Shown here: positions 36,224 through 47,800 of the stretch, piece after piece | Position numbering within the stretch: position 1 is the stretch's first letter | Layout of the letters: each line of letters begins with the position of its first letter | Assembly: GCA_963989245.1 (NCBI GenBank) | Contig: CAXDII010000424.1 | Span: 23,501 to 87,500 of the forward strand | DNA length: 64,000 nt | From: Nansenia antarctica | Lineage: Eukaryota; Chordata; Actinopteri; Argentiniformes; Microstomatidae | Reading direction: 5' to 3' | Position numbers and translations under genes: made by a program | The notes under the pieces: model-generated | Databases searched by the model: none | What the model was told of the DNA's origin: nothing | Seen by the model: the letters and a program-made list of their open reading frames with translations, nothing else

Positions 36224-36504
36224 TGATCGGTTGTAGCACAATGCCCTGACGTATCTCTGCTGAGCATCTCATCTTTGGCCTTTTGGTTTTTGATAAAGTC
36301 CCGTAGAAACCTGTCCCACGGTGTGTCGTACTCTTCTTTAATGTTGGGAGAGTGATGGTCCCTGTGGGTGGGAGGTGGTGGTGGTGGTGGTTGCTGGAGC
36401 CTAATAAGATTGTCCTTCCGGTGGTTCTGTCCTTCTGTCTCTGCATCAGGGGACCCAAGGTGTGTCCTCTGGCTCTCTGACACTGAGTAAGCAGAAGCCT
36501 CCAT
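36224..36504 (-). CDS. C2H2 zinc-finger protein, exon 1
   Basis: ATG at 36504 opens 93 codons plus two bases, ending at donor GATCA-GTAAGT. It encodes MEASAYSVSESQRTHLGSPD, a proline run (seven consecutive Pro) and IKEEYDTPWDRFLRDFIKNQ. The two left-over bases join the first base of exon 2 in phase, and the frame continues without stops into the acidic repeats. I do not recognise a KRAB or SCAN domain. The ATG may follow a splice site at CTGGGCAG four bases upstream, so a non-coding leader exon further out is possible. No promoter motif could be assigned with confidence. Confidence 0.75.
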
Positions 36505-36646
36505 CTCTCTGCCCAGATGGACAGTTCACAGTGCAGGGAATCCTACCAACACAGATGATCACAATATTAAAACAGAGTGACGAAATTTAATCAAAACATT
36601 GAACATTTCTTTTTCCAGAATTGGAAAACAGTAGCCAAGCTACAGT

Positions 36647-37205
36647 TAGGTCCATTTGGACTCTGACAGAACTGATGTTATTTTAGTTGTTTACCAAAAC
36701 ATGAATGAATGAATAGTCTTTATTTGTCATTGATATAGTACAGGTACCAAACAACGACATTTGGGAGGGGGGGGCTCCCCTGGTGCTAGGAAAGAAAACT
36801 AAAAACAAGAAGGGAAAAGAGCTGGTTTACATAAATAAAGGCTATGTACACTGTCCACTATACTATACTATACAAATAAACACTGTGCTGTACTCTATGC
36901 TATGATATACCTATTCTAACATTTCCTATCTCTGAACCTTATGTACCCGAGGGTTGTCATATTGCACATAGTGTTATTGCACATTCATGTAAAGTGTCGC
37001 AGTTTGCAGGTTTGAAATGTTCACAGTTGTGTTTCAGTATTGCACTTGATTTCAATCTAGTAGCTCAAGTTATAGTCATAGAATGAATATGGCCTTAAAG
37101 TGCAGACTGTCAAACACCCTCTTTAATTTGAGGGTATCCAGATCCAAGTTGGAGGAATGGTTTAGATGTTACAGCTCTTTAATACGTGGCCCCCTCCTTT
37201 TCAAG
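36647..37205. mobile_element. Tc1-like relic with LINE 3' tail inserted
   Basis: CTACAGTTAGGTCCATTTGGA at 36651 resembles the end of fish Tc1-like elements, and the Tc1 interior resumes near 37065 (AAAGTGCAGACTGTCAAACA). Between them, 36702-37060 is a 5'-truncated LINE tail of the same family as 43841-47205 (ACAGGTACCAAACAACGA, GGCTCCCCTGGTGCTAGGAA). Confidence 0.7.
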
Positions 37206-37353
37206 GGACCAAAAGCAACTGGCCCAATGACGTGACGTGATGTCCAAACCCCTTTATGAAGTGAAAATAAGGAAAATGGTTATAAAAAAACATTTATTGA
37301 ATCTATTAATCTCTGTTTATTAAATCATATGAAAATGTATTGAGGGTGTAGCA

Positions 37354-37675
37354 GGGCTCGACAGTGCGACCATTTCACTCGCAATTGCGACTAAAAATAA
37401 ATCTGTGCGACTAGAAAAATAATTCACGAGCACACTGTGCGAGTACAGATTTCAACCATTTCACTCGCATTTGCGACTAAAAATAAATCTGTGCGAACCG
37501 GGAAAATAATTCACGAGTGAAAGATTTCAGCCTACAATATATTTTTTTTTTTAACTACAAGTCCCACATTCCACAAGCCACAATCCGCCAACCACAGTAC
37601 AGCTCTCTGTGATAACGTGTGGTGTCAACTTTCCCTGAGAAGAACACGGCTGCGCTATCGAAAGTTTGACTCAAA
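37354..37675 (+). mobile_element. Left end of a hAT element with subterminal repeats
   Basis: CAGGGCTCGACAGTGCGACC at 37354 is a hAT-type terminus. A block (CCATTTCACTCGCA to AATAATTCACGAG) is repeated at about 37369 and 37457. The matching right terminus was not found, so it is lost or displaced. The transposase gene starts at 37676. Confidence 0.6.
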
Positions 37676-38898
37676 ATGAAGAAAATGAAGCCCATTCATT
37701 TGTATTTTGCAAGTCAAAGAAACAAAGAAAAAGAGGAATCCGGTGAGGGCCCAAGTAATTCGCAAGCTGGTTCAACTAACGAGAGAGATGGGGATGAGAC
37801 GGCTAGTAGCGACAGTGAGGCTGAGAACAACGTTAGTAGGCCTAACGTTACTAGCGAAGATGACACCTCAGCGTCCATTGCAGCCGGCGGAGGGAAAACA
37901 TATAGATTTAATCCGAAGTGGCTGAAATTCTTCCCATGGCTAGAGTTTAAAGACAACGTCATGTTCTGCAAATATTGTAGAGCACAGAAACAGGCTGGCA
38001 AGTCGACGTTCCTATCAGGAAACCCGCATCTGAAAAGGGATAGCGTAACGAAACATAACATCTCGAAGCGGCATATCAAGTGCAGAGATCTGTACCTGTT
38101 GAGACAGGACAAACCATCGGGAACGGTGACAGCAGCCTTGAGGAGACAAGTGCTGCTGTCTGAGGAGGAGAAGAGGAGGCAGCTGAAAATAAAGATTAAC
38201 ATAGCATACTTCATTGCAAAAGAAGAAGAACCGTTCGTCAAATTTGGGCCACTTATCCGTCTCCACAAAAAAAACGGAATTGACATTAATCCCACATACT
38301 ACATTGATGTAAGATGTGCTGAGATGATCGGTCAAATTGCTGACCTCATGAGAGAGAACCTGTCAGCGAAGCTGAAAGCCGCTAAGTATCTAGCCGTTCT
38401 AATAGACGGAGACACAGACATATCCAACACCGAATGCGAGATTGTCTACGTGCGCTTGTTGGAGGGTGGGAAGCCAGTCAATCTCCTGGTCGGACAACAG
38501 ACTCTTGAACACTCCCATGCCATTGGTAAGTCGTTTCTCTTTATAGGCTTTATACTTGTGTAGTTTAATCATTTATTCATAATGGAGATATAATTTAGTT
38601 TGTCAAAAAGCCTTTTTGTTTAATTGTTTTTTGTGTTGTCATTCGAGGTGTTTTGGATGCAACCAAGGCTGCATTTCACACTGTTTGCCCAGAGGAGGAT
38701 GGAGGGTCATGGATGAAGAAGTGCATCTCCTTCGGGGCAGATGGCGCCTCTGTGAATATGGGCCACCGTGGGGGAGTGATTGCCCACCTGCAAAGAGAGG
38801 CAGGGGGGCATATAATCCCAATCCACTGTATGCCACATAGGTTTGTAACTGAAACAAGTTTTAAATATTGTTTTATTTGCTAGCAGAGAATGTTAAAC

Positions 38899-38903
<5 letters not shown>

Positions 38904-38949
<46 letters not shown>
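38904..38949. repeat. (TG)n microsatellite in intron 2 of the transposase gene
   Basis: Uninterrupted TG run followed by CGCACACG. Similar runs lie at 39939-39962 and 40635-40683 (the last inside the hAT insertion). Confidence 0.95.
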
Positions 38950-38950
<1 letters not shown>

Positions 38951-40233
38951 ACACGCTCTTAAGTGCTGGAATGGAATACCTAACAGAATTATTGTTTTCT
39001 GTTGGCACAAGATAGAGGGAGAGAAGAGATGGTGAGTTGTTTGTAAGATTCTGTTCTGACTTTCACAGGCTAGAGCTGGCAATACTGACCATCCAAAAGA
39101 AAGAGCCAATGGTGTGTCTGGTGTATGATCTTCTGCATCTGATATGGAAGACGTATCACTTCAGCGGAAAATCCAAAAGAGAGCTATATCATATCGGGCA
39201 AGAGCTCGGTGTGGATATATGCAAACCGTCTAGCGTCAAGGGAACTCGCTGGATCCCCCATGTCCACAGAGCCCTCAAAGTGTTCCTGCGGCATGGACAA
39301 GACAAGGACCTCGCCACTGACGAAGGCCAGTACTCCGTTGTTCTGCAGCACATGGAGCACCTGGCCGTAGCATCAACAACAGCGGAGGTTCAGGGGCGGG
39401 CAAAGAAGGTCAGTTTTACGCAGTACATTTTAAAAAATAGGGTTAGGGTTGAGTTCAAGACTCAAATTAACTTTCAGAATCAAGTAATTGACAGGTGAGG
39501 TGGCTATAAACAATTTTAACTAACACTTATTGTGTATCTACTCACTACTTAACAGATAAAGAGGGAAATTGAGAATGCACTATTTTGTGTATTCTGCCAT
39601 TTTCTCTCAGACATGTTTGAGGAGCTATCCTCACTTAGCCTCACCCTGCAAAAGAATGACCTGATCCTCCCCCAAGCCACGTCAGAGTTGAGGAAGACAG
39701 TGACCAGACTTGAAGCACTAAAGTCTAGGGCAAAGGCAGGAGGCATGCTGGAGAAGATTCAGACCATGCTTGCTCAGCAGCAGGATGATGATGGGAGGAG
39801 ATTCCAGGTGTGTTAGGATTAGAGTTTGTTAGGATGTAAGAGAAACCATTATGATTAAGAGTTAGTGTGAGAATCAATGTAGGCCTATGCGTTGCACAAT
39901 AGAACAATTGCAGTGGAGAAGTCAACATACATTTAATTGTGTGTGTGTGTGTGTGTGTGTGTGCTATTTCTGTTAAAGGGAATAACACTGAAGGGGAATC
40001 TGACAGGCTTCACGGACCTCACCAATCCCCAGCTGAAGAAGCACATGGAGACGGCCATCAACATCGGAGTGAATGATCTCAAAGCCAGGTTTGGTGGTTT
40101 GCTGAAGGATGAGGATGTCCAGACGCCAGTGGTGTCTTTCAGAGTGCTAAACCCCGACACATGGCCAGAAGACCAGACCAGCCTTCTCACCTTTGGTGAT
40201 GATGATGTGGCATACCTGGTGAGGCATTTCAAG

Positions 40234-40631
40234 TAGGGCTGTTACGATTATTCGACGTCATCGACTACGTCAATACGTCGGTTTGCGTAATATGCGTCGG
40301 TTAGTCGTAAATAAACAAAATGGCTGCGACCAGTGCAAACACGGAGAGAGTTAGCGATTAGCAATGTTAGCTTATAGCCAGTTTAACAGAAGTAACTTCA
40401 CTTTTAACATTACTTCCCGTGGTCGTAGCGGGCTGGCTGACGGCTTAAAATGACATGTAGACCTTATAGTCTTATAGTCTATAGTCTTGTGTTTCTACCC
40501 CGGGGCATAGCCCTATTATCTCCATATTTATCTCCTAAAACAGTACTAGCTAAGCTGTTGTGTTTACCACAGTCCTGTTCTGACTGGTCGCGGGCCGTAA
40601 GTGATGCTTGTCTCACAACAGAACAGTTTGT

Positions 40632-40684
<53 letters not shown>

Positions 40685-41303
40685 TGTGTCTGTGTGTATG
40701 TGTCACGCATGTGTGTGTATCTTTGTCTCTGTGTGTCTGTGTGTGAGTGTGACATGCTCACATTCCTCCACAGTAATGCCTAAGGTGGAGGGGGGAGAAG
40801 GGAGAGAGGGGGGGAGAGAGCTAAGGGGGGAGGGGGAGAGCAGAGAGAGGGGGAGAATGTTATGTTTGTTATTGAGATTGTTATTGTTAAAGATTGTTAC
40901 TGAGAGGTATACGGTATTCCGGTTAGAATTTCACTTTTTTACAGAATTTACTGCATTACTTGCACTTTTCATTTTACTTGAAGTTAACTTTTATATTTTA
41001 TAATATTATTTTATATATATTATATATTATTATATATATATTTTATGTTGGACTAAGAAAGAGAGGATCTTTTTTGTTGTGTGGAATATTGCCCTGCAGT
41101 GCAAGAATAATTGAATAAAATACTGAAATGTTGATAAGAGAAGTTTTTGACATTTATTTGGAGGAAATTAAGTAATACATTAACCGAACAGTAAAAAAAT
41201 AATCGTTAGACTAATCGTTAAATTAGTCGTTAGAATAACCGACTAATCGAACAAATAATCGATAGATTAATCGTTAGAAAAATAGTCGTTTGGGACAGCC
41301 CTA
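40234..41303. mobile_element. hAT non-autonomous element in exon 5, 8-bp TSD ATTTCAAG
   Basis: TAGGGCTG at the left and CAGCCCTA at the right end a 1,070-bp element flanked by ATTTCAAG at 40226-40233 and 41304-41311. Subterminal TCGAC/TTAGTCG motifs resemble the element ending at 22028. It has no coding capacity. It contains a TG microsatellite and a purine-rich tract at 40782-40856. Its first three bases create the stop that truncates the host frame. Confidence 0.95.
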
Positions 41304-41395
41304 ATTTCAAGGAGCCTATAGAGAGGTAAGAATTTATTTGACACTGCATTGCCATATTAGACAATGTTATGTTTGCATATTTGCAAACTCACTTA

Positions 41396-41899
41396 AGCTG
41401 CGTGCACACCGCGGACCGTGACCCACCGTTCTGGCGCAACCTGGTGGGATGGGCTTGACGTACTTCAACGTGCGATGCAGATGCAAAGCTCTACTCGTGT
41501 TGCTAGCGAAGTTTCCCACAGAAGTGGGGGAAAAAACGTCAGATAAGATATATAAACGGGTTATTTTGATAAACTGGACACCTTTTGTGAATATATATGG
41601 TTACTTTCTCGCCTGAAAACATATAAAAACTTCATAAAATGACATTAACACTTAATTAACGCGGCCAAAATTGAGGATTTTACATCTGAGGCGAGAGCTC
41701 TGGGCAAGAAACTACTTCCGGTTTACTTCCGGTTGTTTTAACGGATCCATCGCAACGCAAAAAGCTGACATTTTTTGACTGATTGCCGCACCCTGACGGT
41801 CAAGAAACGCAATGCCGAGCAAGGCAACTGATCAACGCAACGGCCCCATTGAGATGAATGACTTCCGGTGCAACGCAATGGCCTTGTGTGCACGCAGCT
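41396..41899. mobile_element. Harbinger-like MITE, TTA target duplication
   Basis: Perfect 14-bp ends AGCTGCGTGCACAC and GTGTGCACGCAGCT flank 504 bp, with TTA at 41393-41395 and 41900-41902. A 3-bp TTA duplication fits PIF/Harbinger. It lies in the intron between exons 5 and 6 of the transposase gene. Confidence 0.8.
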
Positions 41900-42112
41900 T
41901 TACTCTGTTCAATCCTGCAGATCGGGGTGTGACCTGGCTGCGGTCCAGGACGAGTGGCAGGGACTGAAAATCCTGGTCAGCCACAATTTCAAGAACAAGT
42001 CCTACAGTGGCCTGTGGGAGACCATGTTGACAAAGGACCCCTAAAGGCAGGATTACAAGGTAGACCAACAGTACTGAGTGGTTATGTATGGTATCCATCT
42101 GTTGTTGGTTTT

Positions 42113-42518
42113 TGTGACGCCTCCCACTCTGCCTGCATATTGGCTGTGGCTGGAGCCTGGGCAGAGTGGGTGGGTCGTTAGGTTGATTGGTGTCACCTGG
42201 GTTTGGGGAGCTGGGGATATATATATGAGAGGGGTGTCCTCAGCTCTCCTTCCTTATGATTTGGGTTCTGTTGGTAAGGTCTCTGGGTACCTGGTTTTTG
42301 GGGCCTTTTAGTTTTACACTACATACGTTCATACACCTTACACATACAACATACATTCTACAACCATTCACTCATGGCATACACTACTGTTTCTTATCCA
42401 TAATCATATACATGTTATTTAGTTTATTTTGGTTCATTTAAGTAAATAAAACTTTAATTGTATCATTTAAACGCATGTGTGGACTCCCTTATTTGTTACT
42501 ACCTTCGGGTGTGTAACA
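42113..42518 (+). mobile_element. Solo LTR, 5-bp TSD GTTTT
   Basis: 406 bp starting TGTGACGCC and ending GTGTAACA (TG...CA), flanked by GTTTT at 42108-42112 and 42519-42523. A TATATATATGAG box near 42218 and AATAAAACT near 42445 fit an LTR promoter and polyadenylation signal. There is no internal retroelement sequence, so it is a recombination product. The superfamily is not determined. It sits in the last intron of the transposase gene. Confidence 0.8.
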
Positions 42519-43840
42519 GTTTTAATAAGTTAATGGTAAGAGTTAAATGAAATTGAAAGATATCATATTTTCCCTAGAACATACTGGAGTTGGTGCAGCT
42601 TATGCTGGTCCTGCCCATTTCATCCGCCCAGTGTGAGCGAGGCTTCTCTGTGCAGAACCGCATTAAGAATTCAAGAAGAAGCAGCCTTGGAGTCTCCACC
42701 ACTGAAGACCTGATGAGGATCAGCCTGGAGGGGCCTTCTGTCGAGGACTTCGATCCCACTCCTGCCGTGGACCGCTGGCTGACCTCTAAGCGTGCCAGAC
42801 GGCCAACATACAAAAGCATATGGACAACTGATATCCTCTGCGTCTAGTACGGCTGTAGGCATGGGCCAATGTGTGATTTTGGTGCAAAAATTGCAAAATC
42901 ACTAATAAAAATGTGTTATTATAACATTTTTCACTGTGCTCCTAAATGTCTTTGTGTGCCCCTAAAATGTTTCATTTAGGAGCACATGTGCTCCTAGTGA
43001 AAAAGGTTAGCGTAGAGTAGGGCTGCACGATTTGGGGGAAAAATCGAATTGCGATTATTTGGACAGATATTGCGATTGCGATTTAATTTGCGATTATTTT
43101 TTTTACAAATAGCACACACAAAAAAAAGGAAGTTTTTGTAAAGTGTGGCCATATCTCCGGCTAGGAAGGTCGTATCAACGTGCAGTTTGTTTGTATGTCT
43201 TCAGGGGACTTAGAGGCTCCCTCCTCTAGCACCCCCACAGCCCGAGCTACAAGTGAAGGAACTAAACTTACATTGGGTTGCTTTAAAGTCAAGCTTCAGA
43301 TTAAAACATGTGATGGAGCATTACTAACCTGACTCAGGTGGTTTGTTTCACACAACCATCTAGGAAAGCTTCATTGGAAGCTGTTTGGAAAAGGGCAGGT
43401 ACTTTCAAAAAATACTTGGCAGGTGATTGGATGAATCTGTCTATCACCTATTTTCAGAGAGCATTACCACATGATACCATCAAACTATTAACTGCTCTAA
43501 TTCTAATGCAAGGATGAGAACTTAAAAGATATGAATTGGGACAACATATTTATTTATGTTTTTTTTAAACAGCAACACCATTTTGTTTCTCTCAACAAGT
43601 GTATTTTGTTTTAACAATTCCAATATCAAAATAAAATAGGACCTTTCTACAAACAAGGTTATTCAATTATGGCTCAGGAGCAGCATCTAAATATTGCACA
43701 TACTGCAATGAAGTTAAATAAAGTGATAATAAAAATGTCCAGTAAAAAATAATAGGTCCTTTCTGTATAGATAGATAGATAAATAGATAAAGCAGGAAAA
43801 GTATACCGTTTGCTGGCAACTCTTCAACTCGTCGTAATGT

Positions 43841-46800
43841 ATGAATGAATGAATGAATGAATGGACTTTATTGTCATTGCTACAGTACAGGTACCAAACA
43901 ACGAAATTTAGGAGGGGTGGCTCCCCTGGTGTTAGGAAAGGAAAAAAAAAAAAAAACTTTTAGAAAAAGAAAAAATCACAAGAAGGTAAGGAGCTGGTTT
44001 ACATAAATAAAGGCTATGTACACAATCCACTGTACTATACTGCACAGATAGTCAACTAGGGTTGTCATATTGCACAATAGTATTTTTTCACGTTATTTAA
44101 AGTGTCACAGTTTGCAGGCTTGAAATTTAGATGTTTTTGCCTCAGCACTACACCTGATTTTTTCAGTCCAGCAGCTGCCATACAATCCGTCCAGACTGTC
44201 CAGGGCCCAGAACTTAGGTCTTTGCTGTGTTCAGGGCCTGGACGGCCCTGTGGTAGAAGCAGTTCTTCAGTCTGTTTGTCTTAGCGGCCAGGGTCCTGAA
44301 CCTCCTTTTCGAGGGCAGCCTGGTAAAGTGTACGTGCCCAGGGTGGGTCGGGTCCCTGGAGATCTTTGAGGCCTTCCTGAGACAGCGTGTGTTGTACAGG
44401 TCTTCCAGAGAGGGGAGGGGGGCGCCGGTGATCTTCTGTGCTGTTCTCACTACTCTCTGTAGCGCATTTCTCTCCGCTGTTGTGCAGCTGGAGAACCAGT
44501 TGCAGATGCCGTAGGTGAGGATGCTCTCCACTGCGCCGCGGTAGAAGGCCACCAGTATCTCCTGCTTGTTGTGTTCCTTCCTGAGGCATCTCAGGGTGTA
44601 TAGCCGCTGTTGTGCCCTCTTGATGGTGCCTTTTGTGTTGTCCTTCCAGGTCAGGTCATCCCGCATGTGATGTCCCAGGAATCGGAGGGTTGAGACTCTC
44701 TCCACGCTCTCTCCGTCGATGAGCAGGGGCTGGATCTCGGACTTTTTCCTCCTGAAGTCTACGATGAATTCCTGGGTCTTTGACTTGTTCAGCAGCAGGT
44801 TGTTAACCTTGCACAGCTTGCTCAGTTGCTCTACCTCATCCCTGTACGCCGCCTCGTCCCCCCCCGAGATACATCCCACCACGGTGGTGTCGTCTGCAAA
44901 CTTTACGATGTAGTTGCTGGGGTGGACGGGGGTGAAGTCGTGGGTGTAGAGGTTGTAGAGGATGGGGCTTAGCACGCAGCCCAGTGCTGAGGCTGAGGGC
45001 TGTGGAGGTGTGGGGGCCCACCCGCACCCTCTGGGGGCGGTCGGTCAGGAAGTCCTTGATCCACGCACATATAGAGTGTGATAGACCCAGGTCTAGTAGT
45101 TTGGTCACTAGCCTGTCTGGAAGGATGGTGTTGAAGGCGGAGCTGAAGTCCACGAAGAGCAGTCTCGCGTAGCTGTTTCCCCTCTCCAGGTGGGATAGAG
45201 TGGCGTGGAGTCGTCGTCGCGATGGCGTCCTCTGTGGACCTGTGGGCTCTGTAGGCGAACTGGTATGGATCCAGGTTGGGCGGGAGGCGTGTGAGTATGT
45301 GGGCCCGGACTAGTTTCTCGAAGCACTTCATGATGATTGGTGTGAGTGCCACCGGGCGGTAGTCGTTTAGGCAGCTCACCGTGCTTTTCTTCGGGACTGG
45401 GATGATAGTTGAGGTTTTCAGGCAGGGTGGGACGGTGGCCTGGGACAGGGACTGGTTAAAGATGTTGGTGAAAACCCCGGCCAGCTGGTTGGCGCAGTCT
45501 CTCAGCACCCGTCCCAGGACGCCATCCGGCCCCGAGGCTTTCCTGGGGTCCACCGCCTTCAGTACGCGTCTCACTTCATGCTCTGTGAGGGTGAGGCTGC
45601 TGAGAGCTGGAGAGAGTGGTGTTTGTGTTGCGGTTACCTCCGTTCGCCCCTCGTCGAACCGGGCGTAGAAGGTGTTCAGCTTTCCCGCCAGCAGGGGGTC
45701 GTCCTCTGCGGCTGTGAGCCTGTTGGCTCTGAAGTTTGTCATCTGCTGAACCCCCTGCCACATCCGCCTGGAGTCGTTGCTCAGGAGGCATTCCTCAATC
45801 TTCTCTCTGTGCTCTGCCTTGGCCGCTTTGATTCCGCGCTTTAGGTTGGCCCTGGTGGAGCTGTACAGCGGTGTGCTCTTCCCTGCGAAGAAGGCGTCGT
45901 CCCTCTCGTTGATCAGTTTTTGGACCTTCCCAGTCATCCATGGCTTCGTGTTGGGGTAGACCCGGACCCGTTTGTCCACGGTGACTGAGTTGGTGCAGTT
46001 CACTATGTGGTTCAGAACCGACGACGTGTACTGTTCCAGGTCCTCATGCTCATATTCCTGCCATAGGGTGTCATTTAGGCAGATCTGCAGTGGAGCGGAC
46101 CCTTCTGGCCAGGTTCTGACAGTCTTAGTGGTGATGGGAGCACTTTTCCCCATGGTAGTGTATGCAGGAATCAGGAGGATTGACACATGGTCAGACATGC
46201 CTAGATGAGCTAGCGGACTAGCCTTGTAAGCACGTTTGATGTTGGTGTATACCTTGTCCAGTGTTTTTTCTCCTCTCGTTGCACATTTCACATGCTGATA
46301 GAACTTGGGTAGTACTGCCTTCAGGTCGACATGATTGAAATCCCCCGCTATGATGTGAATAGCCTGTGGATCAGTGCTTTGTTGGCCACTGATGACTTCA
46401 TATAGTCGCGCCAATGCTAGGCTGCTGTCTGCGCTAGGCGCTATGTACACACATGTTATTAGCACCGCGTTAAACTCCCTCGGGAGGTATGTGGGTCGGC
46501 ATTTAACAGTCAAGTATTCCAGGTCTGGGGAGCAGTGGCTACTTACAGTTTTCGTGTTTAAGCACCAGCTATCCTTCGTCGATATTATGATCCCACCTCC
46601 TCTTGACTTGCCGCTAAGCTCCGTTCGGTCAGCGCGATGTAGCGTGCGCCCCTCCAAGCTAACAGCTGCGTCCACAATGTTGTCATTTAGCCAGGTTTCG
46701 GTCAGAATAATCACACAGCTATCCCCTACGATGTTGTTTTTGGCAACCTGTAGTCTCAGTTCATCCATCTTGTTCGTCAGGGATCTGACGTTGGAGAGGA

Positions 46801-47205
46801 AAATACTTGGCAAAGCAGGTTTGTTTGGGCTACGTCTTAATCTTGCTAGCAGGCCTCCCCGGCGGCCCCGTCGTTTCCTACGGTCTCGCCGCCGGCGTTT
46901 CCGCCTCAGGGAGGGAACTGAGTACCAAGGTTCTCCCGGTAGACGGGCGATCTCTTTGTTTATCCTGTTTTGCTCCAGAAACTCCGCCGTAACTATCTTG
47001 TCGTTTTGCGTGCCGACTTCTAATAAGTCGAGCCTGCTGTAGGTACTATTTACACAACTGTTCCCTATAAGTACTAAAATAAAAGTGTACATACAAATGT
47101 ACTTAAAAACACAAAGAAACACCAGTGTGGAAGCCACTCCAGCTGCAGCGTCTAAGTGCACGGCTTGGAAGTGCACGGCTCGACCGCAGATCGGTTGTTA
47201 GTACT
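43841..47205 (-). mobile_element. L2-like LINE inserted in the hAT
   Basis: A minus-strand LINE whose 3' tail is (CATT)n on its coding strand, seen as TGAATGAATGAATG at 43845-43862. It is close to full coding length and is the longest LINE in the window. The upstream junction with hAT BED-type sequence lies near 47205. Confidence 0.88.
44214..47176 (-). pseudogene. LINE ORF2: endonuclease plus reverse transcriptase, two frameshifts
   Basis: Frame 47176-44969 opens with a basic N-terminal region (RRKRRRRDRRKRRGRRGG), then an apurinic-type endonuclease (NVRSLTNKMDELR, TETWL, GDFNHVDLK, GMSDHVSILL) and the start of the RT (KASGPDGVLGRVLRDCA, PVPKKSTVSCLNDYRPVAL, PYQFAYRAHRSTEDAI). Near 45215 the frame shifts to 45153-45000 (MDFSSAFNTILPDRLVTKLL), and again to 44975-44214, which has the catalytic FADD box (YIVKFADDTTVVG) and the C terminus. 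The two shifts are small, so the copy is young but inactive. It resembles the LINE at 475-2662 in layout (NTKPWM versus NNKPWI linker), as expected for related L2-like families. Confidence 0.9.
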
Positions 47206-47208
47206 TTT

Positions 47209-47625
47209 ATCCAGCGTTTGGATTAGTTTTTTAAACCCTTCGTTGCTCCCAGTGTTAATAAACACCATGTCTTTAGCGAGGTAATGCTTGATGGAATTGG
47301 TTATTTCACGGTGCCTTCGTGAGCCCTTTTCATACGGTGTAACAGCCGCAAACGACTCTGAAACACTAGTTTGCTTAACGTTAGACCGGGCTACGGGACT
47401 TTCACTCAACTCTCCTTTTCTGACCGTACACTCGTCATAGAGCTGATACAGGTTTGTGGTGTTGCCTCTGGATGTAGCGACTGTTCCACGACAGGTCGTG
47501 CACAACACCTGTTTTTGTTGCACATCAGTCGTCCTAAACCCAAAATACTTACAACAGAAGTGCTGCTTTTCTTCGGTACTAAATCGTCCAACGTTGCTTC
47601 TGCTGAAGCCATTTATCCACCATGA
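47209..47625 (-). pseudogene. hAT transposase N terminus with BED finger
   Basis: ASAEATLDDLVPKKSSTSVV, then after a frame change near 47550 KYFGFRTTD, QQKQVLCTTCRGTVATSRGN and TTNLYQLY form a BED-type zinc finger. HYLAKDMVFINTGSNEGFKK follows, the usual next block of ZBED1/ZBED4-type hAT transposases. The protein ends where the LINE begins. It reads from the right end of the 43018-47913 element, as expected for its own gene. Confidence 0.82.
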
Positions 47626-47684
47626 ATGTTGCTAGCTACCGAAACGTGGGCGTTTCACGTGCGATGTTGTTGTTGTGCGTGTGC

Positions 47685-47800
47685 GTTCATTGACATTGGC
47701 GTTCATTGACATTGACGTTCATTGACGTTGACGTTCATTGACGTTGACGTTCATTGACATTGACGTTCATTGACGTTGACGTTCATTGACGTTGAATCCG
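47685..47800. repeat. 18-bp repeat GTTCATTGACGTTGAC
   Basis: About six units of GTTCATTGACATTGAC / GTTCATTGACGTTGAC lie between the hAT right terminus and its BED exon. They may be an expanded subterminal or promoter motif. Confidence 0.9.

Larger units (their letters stand above)
37676..42847 (+). pseudogene. ZNF862-like hAT transposase gene, seven exons, disrupted
   Basis: Spliced reading: exon 1 37676-38525 (ATG start, acidic region, then a TTF-type zinc finger WLEFKDNVMFCKYCRAQKQA and first catalytic Asp in LIDGDTDIS); exon 2 38648-38840 (second Asp in SFGADGASVN); exon 3 39069-39408; exon 4 39556-39807; exon 5 39979-40233 continuing at 41312-41325; exon 6 41921-42058; exon 7 42578-42847 (dimerisation region, ISSAQCERGFSVQNRIK, with the catalytic Glu; stop TAG). 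Junctions have GT/AG and matching phase. Two lesions: the hAT insertion at 40234 gives a stop right after HFK, and TAA at 42042-42044 lies in frame in exon 6. It resembles vertebrate ZNF862-like proteins. Whether it was ever a host gene or only a transposase cannot be told here. Confidence 0.85.

Noticed and set aside
40450..41003. Val/Cys-rich frames of 60-131 codons
   Set aside because: They read through a TG microsatellite inside a hAT element.
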